Below the pieces are notes generated by a model that made no database searches, was not told the origin of the DNA, and saw only the letters and a program-made list of their open reading frames with translations. From Psettodes erumei (Eukaryota; Chordata; Actinopteri; Pleuronectiformes; Psettodidae), in the NCBI GenBank assembly GCA_016785225.1, contig JAFBJZ010000512.1:2827001-2891000 (forward strand): a stretch of 64,000 nucleotides of DNA. Direction: 5' to 3'. This document shows positions 63,040 to 64,000 of this stretch, piece after piece. Position numbers and translations under genes: made by a program. Positions within the stretch are counted from its first letter, which is position 1; each line of letters starts with the position of its first letter.

Positions 63040-63835
63040 AAACGCCTGCATTTAACCATACAGCTTGAGCCCATCGTTGTATGCGCTATAGTTGAGGTTA
63101 AATGCTCCATCTTTTCACCTCCCCATCGGCTCCATGCTTTCTGCACAAATGTTTCTGTACAAGTTAGAGACTGTGTGCGCTCCAGCATTTTTGGTTTGGG
63201 TTTCCTTTGCCTTCCGGGGTGTTTGCATAAATTGACCATTGCATATGCATGTTAATGCTGATGACCTGGCAACCCTCCCATGGGAGAAATGTGTCAATCA
63301 GCGTTCATGCAGAGATCAATCCCGCTCTGATTACAGTTTGTGTTTCTCTCAGCTCATATTCCACACGCATTTTCTCCCTTCAAAAATGCCAGTATATCTT
63401 CATTAAGTGGAAACCCACGTCACTTCACTGCTTCGATTCTGAATGGAGCCCCCGCCATTCAGTTTTTGCTCATCTTAATGTAGACAAGGGCCACTAAGTA
63501 AAGATAAGGCTCAGCAACTGAGTCTGTCAGATCGCTGTCACTCCAGATAGAGTAATGGTGAAATCAAACTACAGTCTCTTTGAAAATCATTCACCGGACA
63601 CTCCTTCCTCATCAAAGTCGCCGGGTCAATTGCCAGTCAATAAGTGCCAGAAATCTTAATTAAAATCATGGCCTTCCTGCCTTTCTAAACCTACCGCCCA
63701 TACAGTACATCGGCAAAGGTGTCAAGACCTGTGCAATGGTCAATTGTCACTGCATTGTAAAGAAGAATTTTGAGGGTCTGCCACGCACAGAGGCAACGGT
63801 AGAAGCCTTCTCTACACAACAACCAACATTCTGCT
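63040..63835. promoter_or_regulatory. Long candidate conserved non-coding element
   Basis: About 800 bp without repeats or a protein-like frame. It contains TTGCATATGCAT (63239-63250), which is 11 of 12 positions of the POU homodimer MORE palindrome. It also has CCTCCCATGGGAGAAATGTG, AATCCCGCTCTGATTACAG, ATTTTTGCTCATCTTAATG-type words and GAAATCTTAATTAAAATCAT. Composition is even and CpGs persist. It is the best-looking non-coding block in the window, but conservation is not demonstrated. Confidence 0.45.
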
Positions 63836-64000
63836 CCACCATCCCATTAGTCATTTCCATCAGCCAGACGCTACTTATTTGTTCTTTTTTTCCATAAACA
63901 ATTGATTTTCATCTCATTTGATGCTGGGGTCCTTACTAATGAAATAAATATGTAATTGTCTTATTCCTCAATTCATTTTCATTGCCAGAAAAGGCTACTG
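63836..64000. other. Right edge, unassigned
   Basis: The DNA is AT-richer, with no feature seen before the window ends. Confidence 0.5.

Noticed and set aside
62657..63255. Frames of up to 132 codons at the right end
   Set aside because: They run through the TG and AC arrays and have no protein-like sequence outside them.

Overview
The window looks like teleost fish nuclear DNA, probably from a spiny-rayed fish. It has small spliced exons with GT/AG borders, long AT-rich introns, many (AC)n/(GT)n microsatellites, decayed Tc1-like transposons, LINE tails, and the interspersed repeat with the GGTTTCTGCCTGTTAAAAGGAAG core that is common in such genomes. Nothing resembles a bacterial operon, phage or CRISPR array. 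Reading frames in this kind of DNA are mostly chance, and nearly all the long ones here are.

One protein gene can be supported: the 5' part of bcas3 (BCAS3, also called Rudhira) on the minus strand. Six coding exons (13652-13722, 13383-13437, 11640-11715, 11231-11337, 5102-5183, 264-336) join in one frame with matching phases. They encode the first 154 residues and the gene continues off the left edge. A likely untranslated first exon ends at 15507, and a promoter with a CCAAT box and a GC box lies near 15620-15720. The introns carry a Tc1-like fragment, a LINE tail, a CTCF-like site and several unique-sequence blocks that may be conserved regulatory DNA. In other vertebrates bcas3 lies next to tbx2 and tbx4, and its introns are a plausible home for enhancers of neighbouring developmental genes.

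From about 15.7 kb to the right edge, roughly 48 kb, I find no convincing coding exon. This stretch mixes simple repeats, degenerate transposon pieces (LINE at 42.3 and 49.7 kb; Tc1-like at 46.1 and 56.1 kb; a non-autonomous DNA element at 50.1 kb) and islands of repeat-free sequence with dense TAAT, CCAAT, octamer-like and homeobox-like words. The islands are clearest at 18.1, 24.1, 27.7, 29.7, 33.3, 34.2, 36.9, 54.2, 62.1-62.7 and 63.0-63.8 kb. The layout resembles the regulatory desert of a developmental gene lying beyond the right edge. My unverified recollection is that lhx1a is near bcas3 in some fish. None of its protein is in this window.

I did not find a new multi-gene system. The items most worth checking are the putative regulatory blocks, especially 63.0-63.8 kb with a POU-dimer-like motif, a CpG cluster in bcas3 intron 5, two CTCF-like sites in the same orientation, a splice-flanked GC-rich segment at 18.8 kb, and a perfect 14-bp hairpin at 30.57 kb.
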